Source: JAVJUV01 sp040220415 (GTDB lineage: Bacteria; Pseudomonadota; Alphaproteobacteria; Rhodobacterales; Rhodobacteraceae). From it: a DNA stretch of 64,000 bases. A model generated the notes under the pieces. That model saw nothing but the letters and a program-made list of their open reading frames with translations. It was not told the origin of the DNA and did no database searches. A program made the position numbers and the translations under genes. Below, in pieces: positions 35,916 to 45,160 of this stretch; the first letter of the stretch is position 1; each line of letters starts with the position of its first letter. The stretch is taken from assembly GCA_040220415.1 (NCBI GenBank), contig JAVJUV010000040.1:1-64000 (forward strand), written 5' to 3'.

Positions 35916-36880
35916 TTCCTGTCCCTCACCGCGAGAATTCCGCCCAGCATGACGACGATGACCATGATCGTGCCCTCGATGATGGTGGTGACGTTCGGAT
36001 CTACTGACATCAATGTAAGATCCATGCGCACGAGGCGCAGGATGAAGACCGCAATGATCGGACCCAGAAGTCCGCCGCGCCCGCCCCCCAGCACCACCCC
36101 GCCAAGGACAACCGCCGCGACGCTGGCCAGCAGGTAGGGGCCTGGGATCGGCTCTCCGATGCCGGTGCTCATCGTCAGGACCAATCCGCCCATCGCGGCC
36201 AGAAGGCCGCATAAGGAATAGGCGAGGATCTTGGTCCGCGCCACCGGCACACCGGAGCGAAACGCGGCCGACTCGTCGCTGCCGACCGCGTAGATCGACA
36301 GACCAGCCTTCGAGCGCCTCAGTGGCAGCCAGACCAGGCACAGCGCGGCAACGACCACGACGAAGGATTTCGGTATCCAGCCGGTCCAGGCTTCTGGCAC
36401 CCCTGGAAGGATGAGCCCGCCCACGATCAATCCGCGCAACCACTCGGCCGAGGAACCTCCGGGTGCTTTGAGGATCAGCAGCGCCACGCCCTCCCAGACG
36501 AAGAGCATGGCCAGTGTCACGACGATGTCCGGCACCTTGGTGATGACGATGAGCGCGCCATTTATCGCGCCCATTGCAGCACCAAGCGCCAGCACGAAGA
36601 TAACGACAAGCACGGATTGCCCGGTGCTCGCCCCATCCATGAGAACGGCGGCCGTCACGCTGGCGACGGCCATCATCGAGGCGATGGAGAGGTCGATGCC
36701 GCCTGCGATGACGACGATCGCCTGTGCGGCCGTCGCAAATGCGAACGGCAGGGCGGCGCGCGCCAGCGATTCGAGTCCCGACGCGCCAAAATTCGGCTGA
36801 ATGATCTTGGTGGCCACCAGAAGGAGGGCCAGCAGGACGGCCAGCCCGACGATCCATCCATTGCGAAGCAGTGCCGTCAT
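35912..36880 (-). CDS. sugar ABC transporter permease (first of two)
   Basis: 322 residues with the carbohydrate-uptake-2 signature QAIVVIAGGIDLSIASMMAV and the loop GGVVLGGGRGGLLGPIIAVF. It overlaps the ATPase stop and the second permease start by four bases each, so all three are co-translated. Two non-identical permeases with a double-domain ATPase is the arrangement of the YtfT/YjfF and autoinducer-2 type importers. Confidence 0.9.
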   Translation of the reverse strand: MTALLRNGWIVGLAVLLALLLVATKIIQPNFGASGLESLARAALPFAFATAAQAIVVIAGGIDLSIASMMAVASVTAAVLMDGASTGQSVLVVIFVLALGAAMGAINGALIVITKVPDIVVTLAMLFVWEGVALLILKAPGGSSAEWLRGLIVGGLILPGVPEAWTGWIPKSFVVVVAALCLVWLPLRRSKAGLSIYAVGSDESAAFRSGVPVARTKILAYSLCGLLAAMGGLVLTMSTGIGEPIPGPYLLASVAAVVLGGVVLGGGRGGLLGPIIAVFILRLVRMDLTLMSVDPNVTTIIEGTIMVIVVMLGGILAVRDRK

Positions 36881-38385
36881 GCCGGTGTCTCCGCGCGATC
36901 CTTCGCGTCCAATCCGTAGGCCGCGCGCATGAGCGTCGGTTCGTCGGCCTGGGCTGCGTCGATCACGTCGACCACGCGCCCGTTGAAGATCACGACGACA
37001 CGGTCGCAGGCCAGCTGCACTTCTTCCAACTCGGACGTGTAGTACAGCACAAGCGCACCCTGATCGGCCAATTCGCGGACCAACGGGTAGATCTGCCGCT
37101 TCGTCCGCACATCGATGCCGCGCGTCGGGTCGAAGAGCAGCAGCGTATTTACGCCGGTCGCCAGCCAGCGGGCAATGGTGACCTTCTGTTGATTTCCACC
37201 CGACAGGCGCCTGACCTGGCCTTGCGCGCGCGTGTCGATCTGAAGCCGCTCGATCGCTTCGGCGACCCGAGCCGCCTCGTGCTTCAAATCGAGTCTTCCC
37301 CAGTTTGCGATGCGGGCCGAGAACGGTAGGGCGATGTTGTCGCGCACCGACTGCTGCATCAGAAGTGCATCTGCACGATTGCCGGGAACAAAGGTCAGTC
37401 CTGCACGGATCGCGTCGGCGGGGTGCTGAAAGCGCTGCGGTACTCCGTCGATCGCGACGGTGCCGCGGTCGGGTGACCGGAAGCCGGCCAGGACCTCGAA
37501 CAGCTCGTCCTGGCCCTGGCCTTCCAGTGCGACGACGCCCAGGACTTCGCCGGTGTGAGCCTCGAAGGACACGTCACGCAGCTTGGGGCCGCAGGCAAGA
37601 TCAGTGACGCGAAGCCTGGGCGTGGCGTCGGTTCCGGCGGCGGCCGGGCGTTGGGCCAGTTTCTTTCCGATCTCCAGTCGCGCGCCGAGCATCAGTTCGA
37701 CGGCTCGTTCTTCGACTCCGGGTTCGATGGGCAGGGTGCCGACGGTCCTGCCGTCGCGCAAAACGGTTGCGCTGTCGCAAAGTTCGGCGATTTCGGAGAA
37801 ACGGTGCGAGATATAGATGACGGCCCGACCCATGTCGGCCTGGCGGCGCACGACCTCCAGCACCTTCTCGACCAGGTCGGTGGGCAGGGCGGCCGTCATC
37901 TCGTCCAGAAGCAGCACGTCCGGTTCGCTGGCAAGGGCGCGCGCCAGGTCCATGGTCCTGAGCGTTGCCAGCGGCAGATGCCGGATCAGCGCATCGAGCC
38001 GCAATTCGGGAAGGCCGAGTTCGCCCATCCAGTGGTGAAAGGCCTCGACGGGTGTGTTCCCGAGAGTGAGGTTGTCGGAGACGTCAAGATCGGGGATCAG
38101 CGACGGTTCCTGGTACACGGGCACAAGCCCGGACTTCCGCGCTTCCGCGGGCGACCCCGCCAGGCGGTTCTGTCCTTTTATCCTGACTGTGCCGCCGTCG
38201 GCCGAAAGCGCGCCCGTCAGGATTTTCACGAAAGTCGACTTGCCAGCGCCGTTCGCGCCCATCAGCGCGACGATCTCGCCGGGGCGCACGGTCAGCGAGG
38301 CATCCGTGAGGGCCGACACTGCCCCGAAATTCTTCACGACACCCTTTGCCTCCAGAAGAGGCGGGGAGCCTTCATCATAAGTCAT
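36877..38385 (-). CDS. sugar ABC transporter ATP-binding protein, two nucleotide-binding domains
   Basis: 502 residues, the RbsA/XylG length. Domain 1 has a good Walker A (LMGANGAGKSTFVKI) and Walker B (VLLLDEMTAAL), but the signature position reads HLPLATLRTMDLARAL instead of LSxGQxQ. Domain 2 has an intact signature (LSGGNQQKVTIAR) but the degenerate Walker A usual for this family (ALEGQGQDELFE). Only one composite site therefore looks complete. It powers import for the two adjacent permeases. Confidence 0.9.
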   Translation of the reverse strand: MTYDEGSPPLLEAKGVVKNFGAVSALTDASLTVRPGEIVALMGANGAGKSTFVKILTGALSADGGTVRIKGQNRLAGSPAEARKSGLVPVYQEPSLIPDLDVSDNLTLGNTPVEAFHHWMGELGLPELRLDALIRHLPLATLRTMDLARALASEPDVLLLDEMTAALPTDLVEKVLEVVRRQADMGRAVIYISHRFSEIAELCDSATVLRDGRTVGTLPIEPGVEERAVELMLGARLEIGKKLAQRPAAAGTDATPRLRVTDLACGPKLRDVSFEAHTGEVLGVVALEGQGQDELFEVLAGFRSPDRGTVAIDGVPQRFQHPADAIRAGLTFVPGNRADALLMQQSVRDNIALPFSARIANWGRLDLKHEAARVAEAIERLQIDTRAQGQVRRLSGGNQQKVTIARWLATGVNTLLLFDPTRGIDVRTKRQIYPLVRELADQGALVLYYTSELEEVQLACDRVVVIFNGRVVDVIDAAQADEPTLMRAAYGLDAKDRAETPA

Positions 38386-38411
38386 CCAAGGCCTGTCACC
38401 TGAGAGATATC

Positions 38412-38435
38412 GGCCCCCGGAGCGAACCGGGGGCC
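38412..38435 (-). promoter_or_regulatory. intercistronic stem-loop after the binding-protein gene
   Basis: Perfect nine-base stem GGCCCCCGG (38412-38420) / CCGGGGGCC (38427-38435), loop AGCGAA, between the binding-protein stop and the ATPase gene on the minus strand. Confidence 0.6.
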
Positions 38436-38443
38436 AAAGGAAG

Positions 38444-39466
38444 TTACTCGCCCGGACCCTTGCAGGCGATGATGTCTTCCATCGAGTAGGTGGTCCAGCC
38501 CGGGATCGACACGCTTACCGGCCATTCCGGATCGAGGTTCGGGTTCTGGCCCGCGGCGATCTTCTCGCGGCCTTCCTCGGTCGTATTTGCCCAGATGTCC
38601 GGCTCGACGAGCACGGTCTTCTCGTCGGGCATGTCGCCGTCGAGGATCTGAAGGGCAAGCGTGACGCCCGCGCCACCGATCGAGCCGGGGTTGGTGACGG
38701 CAGCGCCCTGCAGGCCTTCGACATTGGCCAGCTGGCTGACGAACCCGGCATTGTCGGCACCCACGATCGGGACGAGCGGCACGTCGCTTTCCACGAAGGC
38801 GTCGACAATCACATTGTCGATGCCGCTGGTCCAGACGCCATCAAAGGGAATGCCGGTTGCCAGGTAGTCGAGGATCTGCTGCTTGCCCTGGTCCTGCTGC
38901 CAGCCGGTGAAAACCTCGTGAGCGACGGTGACGCCCGGATACTCGGCGAGAGCGCGCTGGAAACCCTTGTCGCGATCATCGTCCGCCGCAGCGCCGGCAG
39001 CACCGCGCATGTAGACCACGCTGCCCGAACCGCCGATCTGTTCGAACAGCCACTTGGCGCCGAGATAGGCGTATTCCTCCTGGTCGTTCGACAGGACATA
39101 TGCCGAAGGCTCGGTTACGGCCTGGTCGACTGCGACGACGACGATACCCTTGTCGGTGGCTTCCTTGACCGCCGAGTTGATACCCTCGGGGTTGGCCGGA
39201 TTAACGACGATGGCATCGACGCCCGCCTCGATCAGGTTGCGGATGTCCTCGGCCTGGCCGGCGGCATCGGTATTGCGGTGCGCGATGTTGAGCGCGTCCA
39301 CCTTGCCCGAGGCAACCGCCTGCGCCTTCATCGCGCAGACCATCTCCTCGCGCCATCCGTTGCCTTGCACGGTATTCGAGATACCGATGGTGTACTGCGC
39401 GAAAGCCGGCGCCGCAAAGCAGATGGCAAGTGCTGTTCCGGCGAGGATATTTCTTTTCATGCTCAT
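38444..39466 (-). CDS. sugar ABC transporter substrate-binding protein
   Basis: 340 residues: signal peptide MSMKRNILAGTALAICFAAP with cleavage at AFAQ, then YTIGISNTVQGNGWREEMVC and AGVDAIVVNPANPEGINSAV, a RbsB/LsrB-type periplasmic fold. GGGAGAAAATC precedes the ATG at 39466. Binds the sugar imported by the two-permease system downstream. Two residues (VVAVDQAV) mark the usual hinge strand; the ligand cannot be read. Confidence 0.88.
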   Translation of the reverse strand: MSMKRNILAGTALAICFAAPAFAQYTIGISNTVQGNGWREEMVCAMKAQAVASGKVDALNIAHRNTDAAGQAEDIRNLIEAGVDAIVVNPANPEGINSAVKEATDKGIVVVAVDQAVTEPSAYVLSNDQEEYAYLGAKWLFEQIGGSGSVVYMRGAAGAAADDDRDKGFQRALAEYPGVTVAHEVFTGWQQDQGKQQILDYLATGIPFDGVWTSGIDNVIVDAFVESDVPLVPIVGADNAGFVSQLANVEGLQGAAVTNPGSIGGAGVTLALQILDGDMPDEKTVLVEPDIWANTTEEGREKIAAGQNPNLDPEWPVSVSIPGWTTYSMEDIIACKGPGE

Positions 39467-39509
39467 GATTTTCTCCCTTTTATTTAACGTTGCTTCTTCT
39501 TTGACGGAC

Positions 39510-40424
39510 CTACTTCACGTAGGGACGCAGGATATCGCGCGCCAACAGAAAGCCGCGCTTGATGTCGGCGTCGGACCCTTCGAAGGCCCGGTCCTCGTGT
39601 TCGATAATGATCGGACCATCATAGCCCGCGCGATAGAGGGCCGAGAAGATTTCGCTCCAGTCGACGTCGCCCAGCCCCGGCATCCGCGGAATCTGCCAAC
39701 CCATGCCGACCGACATCACTCCGTTCTCATAAAGCCCGTCGCGGTCGATCATCACGTCCTTGGCGTGGGCGTGGACCATCCGGTCGCCGAATTCACCGAT
39801 GAAACGGGCCTGATCGATCATCTGCCAGACCAGATGCGACGGATCGTAGTTCATGCCGACATCGGTGTCCCATTCCTCGAAGATCCGCCGCCAGATCCTG
39901 GGGTTGTACGCGATGTTGTGCCCACCCGGCCATTCGTCGAAGCTGAAGATCATCGGACAGTTCTCGAATGCCAGCACGACACCGCTGTCGCGGGCGTGGG
40001 CGACGATGTCGGGGAAGATCTCCTGTGCGCGTTGCCAGTTCTCGTCCATGTTCAGCATCCGGTCGCCGCCGACGAAGGTGTTCACGACGCCAACCCCCAT
40101 TTTCGACGCCGCCGTGATGACCTTTTTCAGGTGTCCGATGACCTCGGCCCGGTGTGTCTCGTCGGCATGAAGCGGGTTCGGATAATAGCCGAGCCCTGAG
40201 ATCGCGATGCCTTTTTCATCGAGTGCGGTCTTTATCTCCCTGGCCTCGCTATCGCTCAAGTTGGCCACGTCGATGTGCGATGTGCCCGCATAACGCCGCG
40301 CGTCGCCGCCCGCAGCCGGCCAGCAGGCGATCTCGAGCGCCTCCATCCCGTTTGCGGCGGTCCAGTCCGCGACGTCCATCAGGCCGGTGTCGGGGAAGGG
40401 GGCGGTCAGAAGTCCAAGTTGCAT
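39510..40424 (-). CDS. sugar phosphate isomerase/epimerase (xylose isomerase-like TIM barrel)
   Basis: 304 residues. The barrel begins MQLGLLTAPFPDTGLMDVAD. Metal-binding residues fit ALEIACWPAAGG, VLAFENCPMIF (Glu), MNYDPSHLVWQ (Asp/His), MVHAHAKDV (His) and GPIIIEHEDRAF (Glu). Members such as IolE, IolH and the 3-keto-sugar-converting enzymes isomerise, epimerise or eliminate free sugars. It lies between a Gfo/Idh/MocA dehydrogenase and the transporter, 12 bases after the former, consistent with action on an oxidised sugar. Confidence 0.86.
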   Translation of the reverse strand: MQLGLLTAPFPDTGLMDVADWTAANGMEALEIACWPAAGGDARRYAGTSHIDVANLSDSEAREIKTALDEKGIAISGLGYYPNPLHADETHRAEVIGHLKKVITAASKMGVGVVNTFVGGDRMLNMDENWQRAQEIFPDIVAHARDSGVVLAFENCPMIFSFDEWPGGHNIAYNPRIWRRIFEEWDTDVGMNYDPSHLVWQMIDQARFIGEFGDRMVHAHAKDVMIDRDGLYENGVMSVGMGWQIPRMPGLGDVDWSEIFSALYRAGYDGPIIIEHEDRAFEGSDADIKRGFLLARDILRPYVK

Positions 40425-40436
40425 CGAGTGTTCCTG

Positions 40437-41582
40437 TCAGATGTCGGTCCAGCAGCCCTTGCGGGAGCTTTCTAGTACGGCGTCGCAAAACTGCATTTCG
40501 AAATGGCCGTCCGCGAAACTTGCATAGGTCGAGCCAGGCTGCCGTCCGCCCCCGGCAATGTCGCCATAGACTTGCCGGAACAGGGCGAAGAAACTGTCGG
40601 CGAAGCCTTCGACATGCCCCGGCGGCAGGCTGGCGGCGGCGGCGCCGGCGGCGTTCATCAATCCGAAATCGCGGTGCAGCATCTGGTTGGGTTGGTCGCG
40701 GTGGCCGATCCAGAGATGATCCGGTGTTTCGGAGTGCCACGCGGCCGAGGCTTTCGATCCGGCGATGTCCCAGACCAGTTCATTCTTGCGCCCGACGTTG
40801 ATCTGACTGGTCGACATGACGCCTTTCGCGCCGTTCGCGTACTGGATCAGGATGGTCGCAGCATCGTCGGTCTCGACCTTCACCGTCTCGGTCTTGCCCG
40901 AGGACGCCGAAAACGTGGCAACCGGTCCGACCGGCCTCTGCCGTTCGGGAACAAAGGTGGTCAGATCGGCCAGAACCTTCACTGGTCTCAGTCCGGTGAT
41001 GAAGTTCGTCAGATCCACCCAGTGCGTGCCTATGTCGCCGACCGAGCGTAACGCGCCACCCGCTTCGGCCTCCAGCCGCCAGTTCCAGTCGGTTTCCCTG
41101 GCCAGCCAGTCCTGGTGATAATGACCCGTCACGAAACGGATGTTCCCCAGGCCGCCTTCCTTGACCATCGCGTGGGCGTGTTGGTTCAGGGGATAGAAGC
41201 GGATGTTGTAGCAGACCGCGGCGACAAGTCCGCTGGCCTCGGCCCTCGCAAGCATCTGGCTGGACTGGGCCGAGGTCATCGCAAGCGGCTTTTCGCAAAT
41301 CACGTGCTTGCCGGCGTCGAGCACTCGCATGACCTGCTCGTAATGGGCGGCGTTGGGCGACGTGACGTGCACGACCTGCACAGCATCGTCGGCCAGAAGG
41401 TCTTCCAGCGACGTATACGAGTGTCTCACGCCCATCGCCCTGGCACCTTCCGCGCCGCGTGCCGGGCTGCTGCCCAAAACGCCGCGCAGATCCGCGCCCA
41501 GGCGTCGGATGGCCCAGCTGTGCACCGTGCCAATGAAGCCGGTGCCGATGATGGCCGCTCCGATTCCGGCAGGCCCGGTCAT
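40437..41582 (-). CDS. Gfo/Idh/MocA-family sugar dehydrogenase
   Basis: 381 residues. A normal Rossmann motif AAIIGTGFIGTVHSWAIR, EKP motif KHVICEKPLAMTSAQSSQML, and GHYHQDWLARETDWNWRLEA with SVGDIGTHWVDLTNFITG in the substrate domain. The QDW and late WxDI features recall sugar 3-dehydrogenases such as levoglucosan dehydrogenase, a resemblance only. The ATG at 41582 follows GGGAGAAGCTC. It precedes the isomerase gene, so it probably performs the first oxidation of the imported sugar. Confidence 0.86.
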   Translation of the reverse strand: MTGPAGIGAAIIGTGFIGTVHSWAIRRLGADLRGVLGSSPARGAEGARAMGVRHSYTSLEDLLADDAVQVVHVTSPNAAHYEQVMRVLDAGKHVICEKPLAMTSAQSSQMLARAEASGLVAAVCYNIRFYPLNQHAHAMVKEGGLGNIRFVTGHYHQDWLARETDWNWRLEAEAGGALRSVGDIGTHWVDLTNFITGLRPVKVLADLTTFVPERQRPVGPVATFSASSGKTETVKVETDDAATILIQYANGAKGVMSTSQINVGRKNELVWDIAGSKASAAWHSETPDHLWIGHRDQPNQMLHRDFGLMNAAGAAAASLPPGHVEGFADSFFALFRQVYGDIAGGGRQPGSTYASFADGHFEMQFCDAVLESSRKGCWTDI

Positions 41583-41627
41583 GAGCTTCTCCCTTCGAGG
41601 CGGTCTGTCCGCCGACTCACCCAATCA

Positions 41628-42356
41628 TCACGCAACCGAGTATCCTCCATCAATGGCAATGCAGGTGCCGGTGATGAAACGGGCGGAGTCCGAGGCCAGG
41701 AAGAGCACCGCACCGGCGATGTCGTCGGGTTGACCCCAACGTCCCATTGGCGTGCGCCTGGCGACCGCGTCGACATGCTCGGGATCGGTGCGGCTTCTGG
41801 CAGATTGTTCAGTCACGATGAAACCCGGCGCCACGGCGTTCACGCGAATGCCGTCGGCGGCCCAGGCTATCGCCAGCGACTTGGTGAGTTGGGTCACGGC
41901 GGCCTTGCTTGCGCCGTAGGCAGGGTTCTTCGGACTGCCGAACGAGGCATACATCGACGCGATGTTCACCACCGACCCGCGCCTGGATTTCAACGCCGGG
42001 TGAAACGAAGCGGCGGTCCTGAAGGTCCCGTGCAGGTTGACGTCGACGACCGTCTGGAAGAAGTCCGGGTCCATCTCCTCGCCGCGTGCGGTAATCGCGG
42101 CGCAATTGACCAGGACATCCAGTGCCGGACGGCTTTCGGCGAACGCCGCGACCGCTTCGGTGTTCCTGACATCGAGTTGGACGTAGTCGAAGCGGTCTCG
42201 GTCCTCTTCGGCGGGACGTTCCTCGACCCCGGTTATGGTCACTGATGCGCCGGCGTCCTGAAAACCGCGTGCGATGGCCGCGCCGATGCCAGCCTTGCTT
42301 GCACCGATGACAACGATCTCGGTCCCGGAAAAATCGAACACAGCCTTTGACGCCAT
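41628..42356 (-). CDS. short-chain dehydrogenase/reductase
   Basis: 242-residue classical SDR. The usual TGxxxGxG is altered to IGASKAGIGAAIARGF, then NCAA, an active-site serine in VVNIASMYASFG and YGASKAAV. The C-terminus FITGTCIAIDGGYS is typical. First gene after the regulatory gap that carries an RpiR-type palindrome; GGGAGGGGC precedes its ATG. Likely one of the sugar or polyol oxidations of this operon. Confidence 0.87.
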   Translation of the reverse strand: MASKAVFDFSGTEIVVIGASKAGIGAAIARGFQDAGASVTITGVEERPAEEDRDRFDYVQLDVRNTEAVAAFAESRPALDVLVNCAAITARGEEMDPDFFQTVVDVNLHGTFRTAASFHPALKSRRGSVVNIASMYASFGSPKNPAYGASKAAVTQLTKSLAIAWAADGIRVNAVAPGFIVTEQSARSRTDPEHVDAVARRTPMGRWGQPDDIAGAVLFLASDSARFITGTCIAIDGGYSVA

Positions 42357-42407
42357 GGCCCCTCCCGGGATCGAATGTCTCAGGAGAAAGCGACTCGCGC
42401 AACAAAA

Positions 42408-42431
42408 ATTTCAAAATTCAATAAATGAAAT
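42408..42431. promoter_or_regulatory. candidate RpiR operator before the sugar operon
   Basis: Arms ATTTCA (42408-42413) and TGAAAT (42426-42431) in an A/T-only-like stretch of the 86-base gap between the RpiR gene and the SDR that starts the downstream operon. Symmetry and position fit an RpiR/SIS-family site. Confidence 0.4.
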
Positions 42432-42442
42432 GAATGTGCCAA

Positions 42443-43294
42443 TCAGTCGGATCTGCCAAGCCGTCGTCCCAGGCTGACGATCAGGGACTGGCAGAGAACG
42501 AGCGCCGGTACCTGGCTTCGGAAGTGACCTAGGCGGGCCTCTTTCACGAAGAGCGTCGAGGACGAGAAGGGAACGACCGGGCTGAGTTCGTTGTCCGTGA
42601 TCGCCAGCACCCGCAGGCCTCCTTCGGCGGCGAGACGCGCAGTTTCGACCGTCTCCGGCGTGTAATCGTCGAATGTCAGCACCAGGACCACGTCATCCTC
42701 GTCCACTGCAGCGATCTGCTCGGCGCGCATCGTTCCCAGGTTGTCTATCAGGTGGCAGCGCTTGCCGATGTTGGCGAGTCCGTAGAAGGCATAGGCGCCG
42801 ATCCCGAAGGCGCCCCGCGCGGCGACGATGTGCACCGACCTCGCCTCGGCCAGTGCGCCGACGAAACTTTCGAGCAACTTGCGGTCCAGCGTCTCGTTGA
42901 TGTTCACCAGCGAGTTGACGGCGGCCCGGACCAGCGTTTCGAAGACCTTGTCGGGGTGATCCAGATCGCCCTCGCCGATTTTTCCTGCGGGCGTGGCGGC
43001 GGTAATCGACGAGAGCCGGTCCGAGAAGGTGGGGCCTGGTCCTATCACCCGTTCGCGCACCACCGCCTGCAATTCGGGAAAGCCGGCGAAGCCCAGCTCT
43101 TTCGCGAAACGGGTGAACGTGGCGGGCGATACGCTGGCCTGATCCGACAGCCGGGCGATGGTCTTGATTGCCACGTCCTCGGGGTGGTTCAGGCAGAACT
43201 GAGCGAGTTGCGCGTGACGCCGGCTCAGCGTGTCGCGCCGCTTGACAAGGTGGGCCACAAAACCCTCGTAGTCCCGGATTCCCGTATCCGCCAT
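42443..43294 (-). CDS. RpiR-family (HTH plus SIS domain) transcriptional regulator
   Basis: 283 residues. N-terminal RpiR helix-turn-helix: HPEDVAIKTIARLSDQASVS and PATFTRFAKELGFAGFPELQ. The C-terminal sugar isomerase (SIS) domain is at about 125-265, with VHIVAARGAFGIGAYAFYGL and VLVLTFDDYTPETVETARLA. SIS regulators sense phosphosugars or related acids. Located between LacI/SDR and the transporter operon, same strand, so it probably controls the genes downstream through the adjacent palindrome. Confidence 0.88.
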   Translation of the reverse strand: MADTGIRDYEGFVAHLVKRRDTLSRRHAQLAQFCLNHPEDVAIKTIARLSDQASVSPATFTRFAKELGFAGFPELQAVVRERVIGPGPTFSDRLSSITAATPAGKIGEGDLDHPDKVFETLVRAAVNSLVNINETLDRKLLESFVGALAEARSVHIVAARGAFGIGAYAFYGLANIGKRCHLIDNLGTMRAEQIAAVDEDDVVLVLTFDDYTPETVETARLAAEGGLRVLAITDNELSPVVPFSSSTLFVKEARLGHFRSQVPALVLCQSLIVSLGRRLGRSD

Positions 43295-43310
43295 TGTCGT
43301 CCTTTCCGGC

Positions 43311-44087
43311 TCAGGCTCCGGTCACTTTCTGTTCAAGGTCCGTGACGACGCCCGTCATCGGGGCAGAAGCGTCGGAGAGCATGAAGGTTATCTGCCGGGC
43401 GGCTTCGGCCGGCTGGATCAGCCGGCCAAGCGGCATTCGCTTCGCCGCCTCATCTGCCCACGCTTCGCCAAGGCCCAACGTTACAGCCTGCATGTGATGT
43501 TCGGACTCCGTCAGGGCCCACCCCAAATTCAGCCCGTTCACCCGGATGCGGTCCGCCAGATACGCGTTCGCAGCATTCTTTGTCAGTGTCTGCAACGCCC
43601 CCTTGGTAGCGGAATAAACCGCGAGTTCGGGAGCGCCGCAATGCGCGTTGACCGACAGAACATTCACGATCGAGCCCGGCGCCTCGCGCTGCCTCATGTC
43701 GGCGATGGCCTTCTGCATCAGGAAGAATGGCGCGCGGGCATTGACGGCGAAGAGCGTGTCCCAGTCGTCCAGCGCGGCATCTTCGAATGACGCCCGCGTT
43801 GTCAGTGCTGCGGCATTGACCAGCGCGTCGATCCTTCCGAACCGCCCGAGCGCCGCCGAAACGATCTCTTCGGGAGCCGTTTCGTCGATCAGATCAAAGG
43901 TCCCGCAAGCAACCATTGCGCCGGTTCCTGACAACTCGTCCGCGACGGCGGCGCATCCGGTTGCGTCCCGGTCGGTCAGGAAGAGGGCTTCTGTGCCGGC
44001 GGCCGCGATTTCGCGTGCGGCAGCCTTTCCTATGCCGCTTGCGGCCCCGGTCACGATCGCCACCTTGCCCTCCAGCGAGACCTTCAC
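43311..44087 (-). CDS. short-chain dehydrogenase/reductase
   Basis: 258-residue classical SDR with VTGAASGIGKAAAREIAAAG, NAAALT, serine in VNVLSVNAHCG and the YSATKGAL catalytic pair. The C-terminus ends GVVTDLEQKVTGA. Its ATG overlaps the LacI stop (ATGA), so the regulator and enzyme are one transcription unit. Probably an NAD(P) polyol or sugar dehydrogenase. Confidence 0.87.
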   Translation of the reverse strand: MKVSLEGKVAIVTGAASGIGKAAAREIAAAGTEALFLTDRDATGCAAVADELSGTGAMVACGTFDLIDETAPEEIVSAALGRFGRIDALVNAAALTTRASFEDAALDDWDTLFAVNARAPFFLMQKAIADMRQREAPGSIVNVLSVNAHCGAPELAVYSATKGALQTLTKNAANAYLADRIRVNGLNLGWALTESEHHMQAVTLGLGEAWADEAAKRMPLGRLIQPAEAARQITFMLSDASAPMTGVVTDLEQKVTGA

Positions 44088-45121
44088 GGCGCGGCCGCCC
44101 TGACTGGCAGGTTCTCGCGAAGGATGATCCTGGGTTCGATATGCTTGACGGGCAGCAGCGGGGTTCCTGCCGCGATGGCTCCCAGCAGTTGAATGATTGC
44201 CTGTTCTCCGACCATTCGCGCGTTCTGGTCGATCACAGCATCGATCATGCCCCGTGCAAGCCAGCGGGCAGAGCTATCGGTAAGGTCATGCATGACGGAG
44301 AACGGACGCGCCCCTCCCTCAACTTTGCCCAGCGCCTCGACAATACCTTTGCGACCTGCACCGATGCAATAGACCCCGCTCAGCCGGTCATGTCGCTGCA
44401 TCAGTTGCTCCATCATATTGCGCGATCGTGTGCTGTCCTCGTCCGTCTCGATGGCGGGCAGAAGCCGAAGTCTCGGATAGTGCCTGTCCATGACCTCGCG
44501 GAAGCCGGCTTCTCTCTCGCGGTGCCCGTGAAAGGCGTGGCTGCCAAGAAAGATGGCGACGTCGCCGTTAGAATGACCGCTGGTCATTCCCATCAGTCGC
44601 GCTGCCGTCCGCCCTGCGACCTTGTTGTCCACGCCGACATAAGCCGAGCGCGGCGTGCCGGGGATGTCGGAGGCCAGGGTGACGACCCTTACGCCTGCAT
44701 CGCAGAGTTGTGACAGCGCGTTGCGAATTTGGGGATGGTCGGTTGCGATGACTCCGATGCCCTGGGTCTTGAGCGAAAGCTGCTCGAGCGCGGGCAGCAC
44801 GGCGTCGGGGCCGACCCCGTCCATCGGCACGATCCTGCAGCTTTCAACCAGAGGAAGCGTCGCCGAGAGCTCGACAAGACTGTCGATCACGTCGTGCATG
44901 AAGGCGTTGTGACCGAAGGGGATGAGGAATTCGAGATGCGCAGGACGTGACGGCAGGATGACCATCCCCTCGGAGGGAAGGTATCCCAGATCGCGTGCGG
45001 CCGTAAGCACGCGCTGACGATTGGCCGGGCTGACACCCGGCCGGCCGTTCAGCGCCCGGTCGACCGTTGCAGTCGATACGCCCGCCGCCTTGGCAATTCC
45101 ATTGATCGTCGTGCGACCCAT
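44084..45121 (-). CDS. LacI-family transcriptional regulator
   Basis: 346 residues. The N-terminal LacI helix-turn-helix and hinge are TTINGIAKAAGVSTATVDRA followed by LNGRPGVSPANRQRVLTAAR. Then comes a periplasmic-binding-protein-like sugar domain (RVVTLASDIPGTPRSAYVGV). The ATG at 45121 puts the helix-turn-helix at residue 4 as is normal; an upstream extension of the frame is rejected. It is divergent from the desaturase/PanB-like/ABC operon and probably controls both directions through the palindrome at 45146. Confidence 0.9.
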   Translation of the reverse strand: MGRTTINGIAKAAGVSTATVDRALNGRPGVSPANRQRVLTAARDLGYLPSEGMVILPSRPAHLEFLIPFGHNAFMHDVIDSLVELSATLPLVESCRIVPMDGVGPDAVLPALEQLSLKTQGIGVIATDHPQIRNALSQLCDAGVRVVTLASDIPGTPRSAYVGVDNKVAGRTAARLMGMTSGHSNGDVAIFLGSHAFHGHREREAGFREVMDRHYPRLRLLPAIETDEDSTRSRNMMEQLMQRHDRLSGVYCIGAGRKGIVEALGKVEGGARPFSVMHDLTDSSARWLARGMIDAVIDQNARMVGEQAIIQLLGAIAAGTPLLPVKHIEPRIILRENLPVRAAAP

Positions 45122-45145
45122 GCGACGTGGCCAGCCTTTCCCGTG

Positions 45146-45159
45146 GGGTACCGGAACCC
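45146..45159. promoter_or_regulatory. candidate LacI operator
   Basis: GGGTACCGGAACCC, a 14-base palindrome with central CCGG and two mismatched positions, 25 bases before the LacI start. LacI-family sites are typically palindromes centred on CG, as here. Confidence 0.45.
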
Positions 45160-45160
45160 T

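Noticed and set aside
34938..36857. A 639-codon open frame spanning both permease genes
   Set aside because: The first half is the alternate frame of the upstream permease and is arginine-rich. The real gene starts at 35915 with a permease N-terminus and an ATGA overlap.
39150..40199. 349-codon plus-strand frame over the binding protein and isomerase
   Set aside because: Antisense of two well-supported genes; composition not protein-like.
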